Shown: positions 1-9,042, counted from the stretch's first letter. The stretch is 64,000 nt of DNA from Flavobacterium sp. BFFFF1 (GCF_002256285.1 NZ_NKJE01000007.1:62001-126000); one strand, 5' to 3'. A program made the numbers and translations. Notes: generated by a model from the letters alone, not told the origin.

Positions 1-2
1 TT

Positions 3-2669
3 ACCATAAAAGGAACGACGATGGGCACCAGTACCGACATGGAAGGAAAATACACCTTAACCCTTCCTGAAGGAAATTATACTTTGGTGGTGAGTTTTGT
101 GGGTTATGAAACCGCAGAAACCGCAATTACCATAAAAGCAGATCAGAATATCGTATTGGATCAGGCACTCGGTGCAGGAAGTGTAAAACTGGACGACGTT
201 GTGCTTACACAAAGTATCAACCGCGAAAAAGAATCGGTGTTGTTGCTCGAACAGAAAAATGCGACGGTCATCAAGCAAAGTATTGGCGCGCAGGAACTTT
301 CCCGAAAAGGAGTCAGCGACGTTGAAGAAGGGCTCACCAAGATTACCGGAATTACAAAGGTAGGATCGCGTGGTCTTTTTGTACGCGGGCTTGAGGACCG
401 ATACAACAACCTGCTCGTGAATGGCCTTGCCGTTCCATCAAACAACCCATTCCGCAAAATCATTCCACTGGATTTGTTCCCCACAGACATCGTCGGCGCG
501 ATTGACGTATATAAAACCTTCAACACCGATATCTATGGCGATTTTGCCGGAGGTACTTTCAATATTGCTACCTCAAAAGGAGGCAAAAGCATTACTAAAT
601 TAAGCATCGGCGTCGGATATACTACCGACAACAACCTGTCCGATTTCAGTATTTCCGCGGATGCAGGCGGCTTTAAAGGCTTCATGGGCTTAACGGGAAA
701 AGACAGGATGAGACCTGGGATTTTCGGAACCGTTCCCGCGAATAAAACACTTACCGGACAGCAGTCATTGGCAGCATTCAAGACCGGATTTGACGTCGAT
801 ACCAAAAAAAGTCCGCTGAACACCAGTATCGGCGTATTGCACGGCGAGAAGTTTGACCTTAAGAACGACGCCAAGTTTTCTTACCTTCTTTCCCTGAACT
901 TCGACAACAGTTATAAGGTGCGGGACGGTTTGGACAGAACTGTAAACGGTACGATTGATGGAGATGCCGGATTTTTTAATGATTTTAACAAAAAATCCTA
1001 CCAATATGAAACCAACACGTCAGCACTGATTGGCGCCAGTTACAAAGTAGGTGCGCTGGACCTTGGCGCCAACATATTTTACCTGAGGAATACCCGCAAT
1101 TCGATAGAGGACCAGCTGGGTGTTAGCGAAGATAAAGTTGAAAATCCAAATTTCCTTATCCGGACCAACCAATTGGACCAATCCGATTATCTTACCGCAC
1201 AGCTTACCGGAAAATACTTTCTGACACAAGATAAAAACCAAAGCATTAAAGGAGGCTTGTCTTTCTCAAAGACTTCTTACCAACAGCCGGACCGTAAGTT
1301 TTTCTCGGGTACCAAAGAAGGCGATAATATCATTGTTTCCTATGGTGGGAATAATTTCCTTCGCCAGTATCTGGACATCAACGGTAATTTCTATTTCTCG
1401 GGCATGGCAGAGTACAACTTAAAATTCGGAAAAGACGAAGAGAAAAACCAGTCGCTTACTTTTGGGTATAACGGAAACGTTTCGAACGCGGAGACATCCT
1501 ATCGATTTGTAAGTACCAGTTCAGGCGCTGCAATCACAGTTCCTGTTAACAGTATAGACGCAAAACTGCAAAGTGACCTTTCTGCAGAAGTATTTAATTT
1601 CAGGGAATCATCAAATGGGCAGTACCAGACCAAATTATCAGAATCAGTGAATGCTGCGTATGCTAATATTTTATACCACTTCGGCGAAAAATGGGAACTG
1701 AATGGCGGAATCAGGGCTGAAATGGCTACACGGGAAACAAAATACAGGGAAAACAGTTCATTTGGCGATCCCTTCAAGAAAGAGCCTTTTGACAAATTTT
1801 ATGTGTTGCCTGCCTTAAATGTAAAATACAGCCTTTCTGATCGCGCGAACCTTCGACTGGCTTCAGGATTGACATACACCAAGCCAGTACAGATCGAAAC
1901 TTTGGGCATTACTTACATCAATGCCGATGGAACTTCTGTAAGTGGTAATCCTTTCCTGGTGAACAGTGACAACCTTAACGTTGACTTCAAATATGAGTTT
2001 TTTCCAACCAATAAAGAAATGCTTGCCATAGGCGTATTTGGAAAAAGCATCAACAATGCTATCGAGCGTAGCTTCCAGGCAAGTGCCGGGGGATTCATTA
2101 CCACGTTCTTCAACACTGGAGACGCAACATTATATGGTGCTGAACTGGAATTCCTTCTGGACCTTGGGAGGATCAATAAAAACCTTTCAGACCTGTCACT
2201 TGGTTTCAATACTTCGCTGATGCAAACCGAAGTACAGACCAATCCTAATGTAATAAACAGTAATGGTACTTTGGTTCAATCCAGGGAGACACACCCGACC
2301 AGAGAACTACAGGGCGCTTCAAAATGGTTGATCAATTCAGATTTGAAATACCAGTTCAATCTGGCCAAGGAATGGAGCAATACCGTTTCTGTAGTTTATT
2401 CGGTATTTGGGAAAAGGATTTTCAGTGTAGGAACCATCCCTTTTGACCATATATATGAGTTGCCGGTAAGCAAACTGGATTTGGTTTGGACCAGCAAACT
2501 GTCCCAGCATTTTGATTTAAAATTCTCGGCAGACAACATCCTGAATCCTGATGTCCGATTTGAAATTGGCGACGATACGAACCAGACAAATTTCACAGAA
2601 ACGTCAAGAATATTACAGGATTACAAGCGCGGCGTGGGATTCTCTTTAGGATTTTCTTACACCTTCTAA
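3..2669 (+). CDS. TonB-dependent receptor, 5'-truncated by window edge
   Basis: Outer-membrane beta-barrel receptor of the TonB-dependent family, importing an unknown ligand with energy from TonB-ExbBD. The frame is open to the first base of the window, with TIKGTT preceding the first ATG at 21, so the true start and signal peptide lie upstream. The first ~60 residues are a CarboxypepD_reg-like beta-sandwich (GKYTLTLPEGNYTL, then VGYE). A plug domain follows (VGSRGLFVRGLEDRYNN, LDLFPTDIVGAIDVYKT), then a long barrel ending in a terminal Phe (SLGFSYTF), as is typical of outer-membrane barrels. No SusD-like partner follows; the next gene is a surface-type lipoprotein that may work with it. The substrate cannot be told from the sequence. 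Confidence 0.93.
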   Translation, partial: TIKGTTMGTSTDMEGKYTLTLPEGNYTLVVSFVGYETAETAITIKADQNIVLDQALGAGSVKLDDVVLTQSINREKESVLLLEQKNATVIKQSIGAQELSRKGVSDVEEGLTKITGITKVGSRGLFVRGLEDRYNNLLVNGLAVPSNNPFRKIIPLDLFPTDIVGAIDVYKTFNTDIYGDFAGGTFNIATSKGGKSITKLSIGVGYTTDNNLSDFSISADAGGFKGFMGLTGKDRMRPGIFGTVPANKTLTGQQSLAAFKTGFDVDTKKSPLNTSIGVLHGEKFDLKNDAKFSYLLSLNFDNSYKVRDGLDRTVNGTIDGDAGFFNDFNKKSYQYETNTSALIGASYKVGALDLGANIFYLRNTRNSIEDQLGVSEDKVENPNFLIRTNQLDQSDYLTAQLTGKYFLTQDKNQSIKGGLSFSKTSYQQPDRKFFSGTKEGDNIIVSYGGNNFLRQYLDINGNFYFSGMAEYNLKFGKDEEKNQSLTFGYNGNVSNAETSYRFVSTSSGAAITVPVNSIDAKLQSDLSAEVFNFRESSNGQYQTKLSESVNAAYANILYHFGEKWELNGGIRAEMATRETKYRENSSFGDPFKKEPFDKFYVLPALNVKYSLSDRANLRLASGLTYTKPVQIETLGITYINADGTSVSGNPFLVNSDNLNVDFKYEFFPTNKEMLAIGVFGKSINNAIERSFQASAGGFITTFFNTGDATLYGAELEFLLDLGRINKNLSDLSLGFNTSLMQTEVQTNPNVINSNGTLVQSRETHPTRELQGASKWLINSDLKYQFNLAKEWSNTVSVVYSVFGKRIFSVGTIPFDHIYELPVSKLDLVWTSKLSQHFDLKFSADNILNPDVRFEIGDDTNQTNFTETSRILQDYKRGVGFSLGFSYTF

Positions 2670-2699
2670 AATTAGGATTTAGTTGATTTAGTTATAATT

Positions 2700-2727
2700 A
2701 AGGCTGTCTTCGGATGGCCTTTTTTTG
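2700..2727 (+). terminator. Intrinsic terminator after the TonB-dependent receptor
   Basis: A nine-base-pair stem (AAGGCTGTC paired with GATGGCCTT, two wobbles) closes a TTCG tetraloop and is followed by a T-run. It sits 30 bp after the receptor stop codon, so the downstream lipoprotein is probably transcribed mainly from its own promoter. Confidence 0.85.
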
Positions 2728-2746
2728 TAAGGCAAATAGGCATCTC

Positions 2747-2835
2747 TTAACATTCACTTAATGATTTCATCGGTTTACGATAACCTTATTATAACAATGG
2801 CGTAACGACCAGTTTGGGTCACTGAAATACCTTTG
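2747..2835 (+). promoter_or_regulatory. Candidate regulatory region of the lipoprotein gene
   Basis: Two features are visible. TTAACA-N5-TTAATG (2747-2763) is an 11-bp-period direct repeat resembling Pho-box-type sites. TACCTTTG (2828-2835) fits the Bacteroidota -7 motif TAnnTTTG and lies inside a GGGTC...GACCC dyad (2816-2839). No clear -33 TTTG is seen at the usual spacing. The Pho reading is inference from pattern only. Confidence 0.35.
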
Positions 2836-2862
2836 ACCCATAAAATTTAAATAACAAACAAC

Positions 2863-4044
2863 ATGAAAAAATTAGTTTTTAGCCTGGCTCTGATTGCATC
2901 AATTTTCACTGGATGCAGTAGCGATGATGAAAGTGCACCAGAACCGGTAGTAGGTGAAATCACAGGTACCATTACGGCAAACACCGTGTATGCATACGGT
3001 AATTACACTTTGAAAGGAATCGTAAAAATCAATCCGGGAGTAACCGTGACTTTTGATGCAGGATCTACAATCACTGCAAACAAAACTACAGGTGACAACG
3101 CATTAGTCGTTTTGAATGGAGGAAAGCTTATCATTAACGGTACGGCTTCACAACCAGTCGTTTTTACAGAAGCTTCACAAGTTCCGGGATCATGGGGTGG
3201 TATCATCATGTATGGTGATGCGCCGATAAAAGCAGTTGGTGGTGCTGTAACAGCTACTTCTGAGGATGGAAACAACCAAACTTATGGTGGAACAAACACT
3301 ACCCATAACGGTGGTTCATTGAACTATGTGAGAGTGGAATATGCCGGAGCTAAATTGGCTGACGGAACAAAAGAGAACAACGCATTCACATTCTATTCTG
3401 TAGGTTCAGGAACACAATTGGATCACCTGGTAGCTTACAAAGGTGCTGATGATGGATATGAGTTCTTCGGTGGAACTGTAAGTGCTACAAACCTGGTTTC
3501 ATACGGAAACTTTGATGATGCTTTTGACTGGCAGGATGGATGGCAAGGCCAAAACAATTCGAATTGGTATGCTTACCAAACTGTAAAAGGAAACTTCGGT
3601 ATGGAAATCGAAGCATCTAACAACAACAATACTTTCTTCCCTAAAGTAACCAATGTAACTTTGAAAAGAGCTACAGGTACTACGCCAGAAGTTGCCGGAA
3701 CAATTGAAATCGATGCATTCCAATTCAAAAAACAAGGAAATGGAGATTTCAGCAATGTGGTAATCGAAGGATACGGTGAATATACTGAAGGTGCTAACAC
3801 ATACCACGGTGCCGCTGTGAAAATACAGGATGCTCAAACCAACACAGATCAGGTATTGGCTTCAAGAATTAAAGTGACCAACGCTAAAATTTCAGGTACG
3901 ACGCAAACTACTCCAGTGGGTGCAACGGTAGATTTGATCGTGGCATTCCCAACAGGAACTTTTACTACAAGCAATACAGCTACAGGTGCTTCATTGACTA
4001 CCGGAAACTGGGCTACTGTAGGCACTACGAACTTGTTGCAATAA
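2863..4044 (+). CDS. Secreted lipoprotein with beta-helix-like repeats
   Basis: A 393-residue lipoprotein of unknown exact function. The N-terminus is a lipoprotein signal with the lipidated Cys at residue 18 (IFTGC), followed by SSDDES. That acidic stretch just after the Cys resembles the export signal that sends Bacteroidota lipoproteins to the cell surface. The rest is low in Cys and rich in Gly, Thr and Asn with repeated beta strands (ITANTVYAYGNYTLKG, VLNGGKLIINGTASQPVVF), suggesting a right-handed beta-helix. It follows the TonB-dependent receptor on the same strand but is separated from it by a terminator. It may be the receptor's surface binding partner; that role is inferred from position only. 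Confidence 0.75.
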   Translation: MKKLVFSLALIASIFTGCSSDDESAPEPVVGEITGTITANTVYAYGNYTLKGIVKINPGVTVTFDAGSTITANKTTGDNALVVLNGGKLIINGTASQPVVFTEASQVPGSWGGIIMYGDAPIKAVGGAVTATSEDGNNQTYGGTNTTHNGGSLNYVRVEYAGAKLADGTKENNAFTFYSVGSGTQLDHLVAYKGADDGYEFFGGTVSATNLVSYGNFDDAFDWQDGWQGQNNSNWYAYQTVKGNFGMEIEASNNNNTFFPKVTNVTLKRATGTTPEVAGTIEIDAFQFKKQGNGDFSNVVIEGYGEYTEGANTYHGAAVKIQDAQTNTDQVLASRIKVTNAKISGTTQTTPVGATVDLIVAFPTGTFTTSNTATGASLTTGNWATVGTTNLLQ

Positions 4045-4084
4045 TCGCAGACAGCGTTTTAAGCTCAAGCAATAAACTAATAAG

Positions 4085-4113
4085 ACACTTCTCTTCGGGG
4101 AAGTGTTTTTTTT
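4085..4113 (+). terminator. Intrinsic terminator after the lipoprotein gene
   Basis: ACACTTCTC pairs with GGGAAGTGT around a TTCG tetraloop, followed by eight T residues. It lies 40 bp after the lipoprotein stop codon. Confidence 0.9.
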
Positions 4114-4206
4114 ATTGCGATAATTGTTAAAATTTTATTGTATTTTTGATTCATAACGTGGTGTGAATCAAAATTTTTATACTTTTACAGCCATAAAACT
4201 CCCCAA

Positions 4207-4533
4207 ATGCAAAGAAATTACTTTTACCTGATACTGCTCATGTGCTTCCTCTTCTCTGCCGGAGTTTCTGCGCAGGAAGTAAACAAGCAACAGCCTGCCG
4301 TTACGGAAGGATTGAATTTCTACCCGAACCCGGTGAGCAATGGCAAGATTTATATTACTTCGAAAACCACGTTGGAAAAGGAAATTTCTATTTTCGACGT
4401 TTTGGGTAAAAGGGTGTTCCAATTAACGACTACAAATAAGGAATTGAACATCTCTACGCTTTCTCCGGGCGTGTACATCATTAAGATCAAGGAAGGCGAT
4501 GCTACCGCCACCAGAAAACTGATTGTCAAGTAA
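4207..4533 (+). CDS. Minimal T9SS type A sorting-domain protein (108 aa)
   Basis: A short secreted protein that is little more than an export address. Residues 1-22 form a Sec signal peptide (LILLMCFLFSAGVSAQ). About a dozen linker residues follow. Residues ~36-108 are a complete T9SS type A C-terminal sorting domain, with the usual FYPNPVSNG opening, IFDVLGKRV middle, LSPGVYIIKI and a RKLIVK end. In normal T9SS cargo this domain is preceded by a catalytic or adhesive module; here none exists. The domain closely resembles that of the next gene. It could be a free decoy or adaptor for the T9SS machinery, a remnant of a larger cargo gene, or a small surface protein. Confidence 0.85.
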   Translation: MQRNYFYLILLMCFLFSAGVSAQEVNKQQPAVTEGLNFYPNPVSNGKIYITSKTTLEKEISIFDVLGKRVFQLTTTNKELNISTLSPGVYIIKIKEGDATATRKLIVK

Positions 4534-4616
4534 TTATTATTTGTAGGATTTTTAATTTTTGTTACAAATTAACTATTCTTTTACACGGTTTGTTTCAAAC
4601 AAAACAAATTTGTGTT

Positions 4617-4624
4617 TATCTTTG
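4617..4624 (+). promoter_or_regulatory. Bacteroidota -7 promoter element before the next T9SS gene
   Basis: TATCTTTG matches TAnnTTTG and is followed by a GC-rich start region, about 30 bp before the ATG at 4655. A TTTG lies upstream at 4589-4592 with a 24-bp spacer, somewhat longer than usual. Confidence 0.6.
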
Positions 4625-4654
4625 CGCGGTAAAAACTTAATTAAAATTCATAAA

Positions 4655-6622
4655 ATGAAAAAAATTTACTTATTGTTATTGTTAGCATTCAGTACGGTTT
4701 CTTTTGGACAGTTGCTTAATGATAATTTAAATTATTCTGACAACGCCTTGTTGTCAGATAATGGATGGACTGCACATAGCGGCGCGGGGACTAATCCAAT
4801 CGCGGTTGGAGCAGCGAATGGTTTATCATATGCCGGTTATACTGGTCTTACTGGAATTACTGCTTCTGCTGAAGGAAATGCTGCAGTAATTAGTGCAAAC
4901 GGAGAAGATGTAAATAAATCTTTTGGCACAGTAAATAGCGGAACAATTTATTATTCTTTCCTAGTAAACGTTTCTAATGCGTCAGCGGGTTATTTCACAC
5001 ATTTAGGTGACGGAACGGGATCAAATTTTGCTGCAAGGGTATTTGTACAACCATCTGCTAATGCTGGTAAAATCAACTTTGGAATTTCAAATAGTTCTAC
5101 TGCAACTTACGGCGCTACTGATTTCGATTTGAATACAACATATCTGCTTATTGTGAAATATGAAGTCGCTGTTGCTGGTACAGTTAGCCTATGGGTAGAA
5201 ACTTCAGGTGTTCCTGCTGACGAAGCTAGTGCTGGAGCTCCGGAAGCTAGTGCTTCCGGCGGAGGTCAAGCAGCTGTCGGAAATGTCCACTTAAGACAAT
5301 ACTCGAATCCTCCAACGCTGACAATTGACGGAATTTATGTCGATTCTGGCTGGTTCGGTAATACACCTCCGCCAGTATGCCCTTTGTCTTTAAGCACACC
5401 TACAAAAGTTTGTGATGCTGTTACTGCTGGTACAGACACATATACTGTAACTATTCCTTTCGCTGGTGGCGGAACTCAAAGTTACACATTAAACGCAGAT
5501 TCTGGTACTATAAGTGGTGCAAACCCAAGTGTTGACGCGTCAGGAGACATCATTATCTCTGGAATTACGGAAGGCACTGCTCTTGCTTTTACTGCTGTTG
5601 GCGGTGATTGTAACTTGACACTAAATGTGACTTCGCCAGTTTGTACACCTGCTGCTGCTGGTGTTGCGTTGCCTTACACAGATCAATTCAACTATACTGT
5701 TGGTGAAAGCCTGAATGCACAATCACCATGGTCCCTTATCGCAACAGGCACAACCGATGAGATATTAGTTTCAGCCGGAAACCTTGACTACACCGGATTA
5801 TTATCAACAGGGAATTCAATTTCTTTCAGTGAAGGAGGCTTAGATACTGCGGTAAATTTCGCTACTCCTGTGACAACTGGAACAATATACTATTCTTTTC
5901 TAGTGAATGTTGCATCATTGCCTGCCGGAACTGCACTTCCTGAATTTGATCCAAACGGTGGTTATTTTGCCGGCGTCGGAAATGGAACAAATTTTGGCGC
6001 AACTTTGTGGACGAAAAAAGTAGACGGGACTGAGGATACTTATAATTTTGGTTTGGAAGTAAGAACGGCAACAGGCACCAATACTACCTGGACTACGCAG
6101 GCTTTCAACATCGGTGAAACAAATTTTGTAGTCGTTGGTTACATGTTTGGCGATAGTGCAACAGCATCTGACGATATGGCTAGCCTTTGGATTAACCCTG
6201 TTGTAGGTGACAGTCAAAATGTTGCGGATCTAACAGATACTCACACAGGGGCAGACCTGGCTTCAATAAATCGATTTTTCTTGAGACAAGATAGTACTGC
6301 AGAAACAGGTGCTTATCAAATCGATGCCTTAAGAGTTGGGCAAAATTGGGAAGAGGTTACAGGTTCAAACCTTAGCACCAAAGACAACCAGATCGCTGGC
6401 CTTAAAGTATATCCAAATCCAGTAACCAACGGTACTTTGTTTATCAATACGGCTGCTAACGGCGAGAAAGCGGTTACAGTGTATGACGTACTTGGAAAAC
6501 AGGTTTTGAATACCAAAACTTCAACGAACGCAGTAAACGTATCGAACCTGAAAGGTGGTGTTTACATCGTAAAAATCACTGAAGGTGGTAACACGGCTAC
6601 AAGAAAAATGGTGATTAAATAA
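4655..6622 (+). CDS. T9SS-sorted secreted protein with duplicated domain
   Basis: Start chosen at the ATG giving MKKIYLLLLLAFSTVSFGQ, a clear signal peptide ~19 residues long; the frame is open further upstream but that region holds the promoter. The 655-residue protein carries two related beta-rich segments. Each has a TIYYSFLVNV block followed by a Gly/Asn-rich stretch (GDGTGSNFAARVF; GVGNGTNFGATLW) and a near-C-terminal LRQ block, indicating an internal duplication. Between them is an Ig-like segment with paired cysteines. The last ~75 residues are a T9SS type A sorting domain (LKVYPNPVTNG ... RKMVIK), so the protein should be exported and cell-surface attached or released. The function of the duplicated domain is unknown; a LamG-like carbohydrate-binding fold is possible. 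Confidence 0.85.
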   Translation: MKKIYLLLLLAFSTVSFGQLLNDNLNYSDNALLSDNGWTAHSGAGTNPIAVGAANGLSYAGYTGLTGITASAEGNAAVISANGEDVNKSFGTVNSGTIYYSFLVNVSNASAGYFTHLGDGTGSNFAARVFVQPSANAGKINFGISNSSTATYGATDFDLNTTYLLIVKYEVAVAGTVSLWVETSGVPADEASAGAPEASASGGGQAAVGNVHLRQYSNPPTLTIDGIYVDSGWFGNTPPPVCPLSLSTPTKVCDAVTAGTDTYTVTIPFAGGGTQSYTLNADSGTISGANPSVDASGDIIISGITEGTALAFTAVGGDCNLTLNVTSPVCTPAAAGVALPYTDQFNYTVGESLNAQSPWSLIATGTTDEILVSAGNLDYTGLLSTGNSISFSEGGLDTAVNFATPVTTGTIYYSFLVNVASLPAGTALPEFDPNGGYFAGVGNGTNFGATLWTKKVDGTEDTYNFGLEVRTATGTNTTWTTQAFNIGETNFVVVGYMFGDSATASDDMASLWINPVVGDSQNVADLTDTHTGADLASINRFFLRQDSTAETGAYQIDALRVGQNWEEVTGSNLSTKDNQIAGLKVYPNPVTNGTLFINTAANGEKAVTVYDVLGKQVLNTKTSTNAVNVSNLKGGVYIVKITEGGNTATRKMVIK

Positions 6623-6642
6623 TCCATTTCTTAAATAATTTC

Positions 6643-6669
6643 AAAAGCGCTCTTCGGGGCGCTTTTTTT
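6643..6669 (+). terminator. Intrinsic terminator
   Basis: AAAAGCGCTC pairs with GGGCGCTTTT around TTCG, followed by a T-rich tail. It separates the T9SS gene from the LuxE-like gene. Confidence 0.92.
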
Positions 6670-6677
6670 ATTTTCCC

Positions 6678-6685
6678 TACTTTTG
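6678..6685 (+). promoter_or_regulatory. -7 promoter element of the LuxE-like gene
   Basis: TACTTTTG fits TAnnTTTG and lies 13 bp before the TTG start at 6699, so the transcript would have a very short leader. Confidence 0.55.
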
Positions 6686-6698
6686 CAAAAAAAATCCA

Positions 6699-7679
6699 TT
6701 GTTCAACGCATCCGACATCTTTACCATCTCCTCCCAAAAGCAGTTCGACAAAACCGCTTTAAAAGTTTTCCGTTACCAGCATGAAAACAATGCCGTGTAT
6801 CGCGAATTCTGCGATTTGCTGCAGGTCGATAAAGGAAGCGTGAAATCATTGGCGCAGATTCCGTTCCTGCCCATACAGTTCTTTAAAACGCATCAGGTGG
6901 TATCAAACCTTAACGAGGTCCAGCAAACATTTACCAGCAGCGGCACAACTGGCACAAACACCAGCCGGCACCTCGTCACCGATGTCTCATGGTATGAGCA
7001 AAGTTATCGCGCCGCGTTTACCGAGTTTTATGGGAATATCGAAGACTATGCAATCCTCGCACTGCTCCCTTCGTATCTGGAACGCGAAGGATCGTCACTG
7101 ATTTACATGGTGGAGGACTTAATCAAAATGACCAATAACGCGGACAGCGGCTTCTACCTTTTTAACCACGAAGACCTGATCCAAAAGCTGACGGCGCTTG
7201 ACCATGACGGACAGAATGTAATTCTGATTGGCGTAACATACGGCCTGCTGGACCTTTTGGAAAAACAATCTTTCAGCCTGAACAACACGATTATCATGGA
7301 AACCGGCGGCATGAAAGGCAGGCGCAAGGAAATGATCCGTGAGGAACTGCACAAAGTACTGTGTGACGGCTTTGGCTTATCTGCAATCCACTCTGAATAC
7401 GGCATGACGGAATTGCTGTCGCAGGCGTATTCTTTAGGCGATGGGATTTTTGAATGCCCACAGTGGATGCAGGTCCTAGTCCGTGACACAGAAGACGCAT
7501 TGACTTATGTCGAAAATGGAAAAACGGGTGGCATTAATGTGATCGACCTGGCGAATATCAATTCCTGCTCGTTTATCGCCACGCAGGACCTTGGGAAAAA
7601 ATATGCCAACAACACCTTTGAAGTGCTCGGCCGTTTTGACCATTCAGACATCCGCGGATGCAACCTAATGGTACTGTAA
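6699..7679 (+). CDS. LuxE/PaaK-family acyltransferase (acyl-protein synthetase-like)
   Basis: A 326-residue member of the LuxE acyl-protein synthetase family, which activates carboxylic acids as adenylates and passes them to a thiol or CoA. The adenylate-forming signature is visible around residues 80-92 (TSSGTTGTNTSRH), followed by an EYGMTELLSQAY block near residue 230 and LGRFDHSDIRG at the C-terminus, all expected in the ANL-like fold. The start is the TTG at 6699 (MFNASDIF); no in-frame ATG precedes it and the next Met is too far inside the fold. No luxCD reductase genes are nearby, so light production is not implied. The natural substrate is unknown; a role in cell-surface or lipid biosynthesis is possible. 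Confidence 0.85.
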   Translation: MFNASDIFTISSQKQFDKTALKVFRYQHENNAVYREFCDLLQVDKGSVKSLAQIPFLPIQFFKTHQVVSNLNEVQQTFTSSGTTGTNTSRHLVTDVSWYEQSYRAAFTEFYGNIEDYAILALLPSYLEREGSSLIYMVEDLIKMTNNADSGFYLFNHEDLIQKLTALDHDGQNVILIGVTYGLLDLLEKQSFSLNNTIIMETGGMKGRRKEMIREELHKVLCDGFGLSAIHSEYGMTELLSQAYSLGDGIFECPQWMQVLVRDTEDALTYVENGKTGGINVIDLANINSCSFIATQDLGKKYANNTFEVLGRFDHSDIRGCNLMVL

Positions 7680-7692
7680 TTCCCACATACCG

Positions 7693-8130
7693 TTACTTCA
7701 GGTATAGGCAATGGTTGTAATAGTCAATTATCGCCTTTCCTTCGAGCAAAATATCGGCACCGATAATCCCGTGAACTGCCTTCGCCTTGTGCTCCGTGAG
7801 CGCCTCATTGACATGTGACAAATCGAAAATCACTATGGAAAGGTCATCGGTCTTCCAACGCCCCAGCGCAATGCTGTTTTTCACTGAAAGCTGGGTGTGC
7901 ATGCCCACCGCGCCCGCGCCCGCCGCTTTTGTCTTCGATTTCCTCGCTTTCAGCGAAAAAAACTCAATACTTTCAAACCCTACGCAGCTGTTTGAAGCGC
8001 CTGTGTCCAGAATGAAATTCCCCTGGACGCCGTTTATTTTAGCCTTAATTAATAAATGCTGTGTTTTGGTGATCCTGAATTTAATTTTCCGGTATTTTTC
8101 CAGTTTCAGGACATCGTGAAGGTCTTTCAT
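7693..8130 (-). CDS. Retropepsin-like aspartyl protease family protein
   Basis: A 145-residue single-domain aspartic protease-like protein. It has one DTGAS catalytic motif near residue 42 (NFILDTGASNSC), a middle IGADILLEGKAIIDY block matching the second hydrophobic-hydrophobic-Gly element, and no signal peptide, so it is probably cytoplasmic. Proteins of this family act as homodimers, each subunit giving one catalytic Asp. It converges with the LuxE-like gene and is divergent from tatD. The physiological substrate is unknown. Confidence 0.82.
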   Translation of the reverse strand: MKDLHDVLKLEKYRKIKFRITKTQHLLIKAKINGVQGNFILDTGASNSCVGFESIEFFSLKARKSKTKAAGAGAVGMHTQLSVKNSIALGRWKTDDLSIVIFDLSHVNEALTEHKAKAVHGIIGADILLEGKAIIDYYNHCLYLK

Positions 8131-8188
8131 AATTGCAAATGAGCTTCAAAAATAGCCAAAAATACCGCACCTTTTGGCATCAAAAACA

Positions 8189-8196
8189 TAACTTTG
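8189..8196 (+). promoter_or_regulatory. -7 promoter element of tatD
   Basis: TAACTTTG fits TAnnTTTG and lies 14 bp before the chosen ATG at 8211. This supports the shorter start, because the upstream in-frame ATG at 8133 would place the promoter inside the coding region. Confidence 0.6.
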
Positions 8197-8210
8197 CCTT
8201 TTTATTATTT

Positions 8211-8978
8211 ATGCTGATAACAGACACCCATTCCCATATTTACAGCGAAGAATTTGCCGACGACCGCGACGCCATGATGCAGCGCGCCTTCGATGCCGGC
8301 GTAAAACGAATCTTCGTCCCTTCCATCGACTCGTCCTACACGGAAAAAATGTATGCCATGGAAGCGCAATATCCAGAATCGGTTTTCCTGATGATGGGTT
8401 TGCATCCGACATATGTCAAGGAAAATTATGAAGACGAACTGCGCCACGTGGAAACCGAATTGTCCAAAAGGAAGTTTGCCGCGATTGGCGAAATCGGGAT
8501 TGACCTGTATTGGGATAAAACGACGCTTCCGCAACAACAAATTGCCTTTCGCAGGCAGATCCAGCTTGCAAAACAATACAAACTTCCCATCAATATCCAT
8601 TGTCGCGAAGCTTTTGACGAAATCTTTGAAATCCTCGACGCCGAGAAATCACCCGAACTGCGGGGCATTTTTCATTGCTTCGCCGGAAATTATGAGCAGG
8701 CATTGCACGCCATTTCACTGAACATGAAACTTGGAATCGGCGGCGTCGCCACCTTTAAAAATGGAAAAATTGATCAATTTCTAAACCAAATTGACCTGGA
8801 GAACATCGTACTGGAAACCGATTCGCCTTATCTCGCGCCGGTACCGTTTCGCGGAAAAAGGAACGAAAGCAGCTACATTGTCAAAGTCGTTTCGAAGCTG
8901 TCCGAAATTTATGGGCTTCCCGAATCAGAGATTGCCCGGATTACCACGGAAAATTCGCGGGCTGTTTTCGGGATTTAA
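8211..8978 (+). CDS. tatD: TatD family metal-dependent DNase
   Basis: A 255-residue TIM-barrel hydrolase of the TatD family, which acts as a Mg-dependent 3'-5' exonuclease/DNase. Metal-binding features are in place: DTHSHIYS at the N-terminus (residues ~4-11), GEIGIDLYWDK in the middle, NIHCREAFDE, FHCFAGN and ETDSPYLAPVPFRGKRNE towards the C-terminus. Start set at the ATG giving MLITDTHSH, which places the metal-ligand motif at the usual distance from the N-terminus and sits just behind the promoter motif. The family's usual length is about 255-265 residues, so the gene is intact. Confidence 0.93.
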   Translation: MLITDTHSHIYSEEFADDRDAMMQRAFDAGVKRIFVPSIDSSYTEKMYAMEAQYPESVFLMMGLHPTYVKENYEDELRHVETELSKRKFAAIGEIGIDLYWDKTTLPQQQIAFRRQIQLAKQYKLPINIHCREAFDEIFEILDAEKSPELRGIFHCFAGNYEQALHAISLNMKLGIGGVATFKNGKIDQFLNQIDLENIVLETDSPYLAPVPFRGKRNESSYIVKVVSKLSEIYGLPESEIARITTENSRAVFGI

Positions 8979-9042
8979 TATAAAGAGGCAACGCATGTCA
9001 ATAAATTTTTGTTCTTTTGTTATGCTATAATAAAACCGAAAC

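Noticed and set aside
9026..9036. TATAAT-like box before the acyltransferase gene
   Set aside because: Bacteroidota use TAnnTTTG rather than the sigma-70 -10 consensus, so this AT-rich match is likely chance.
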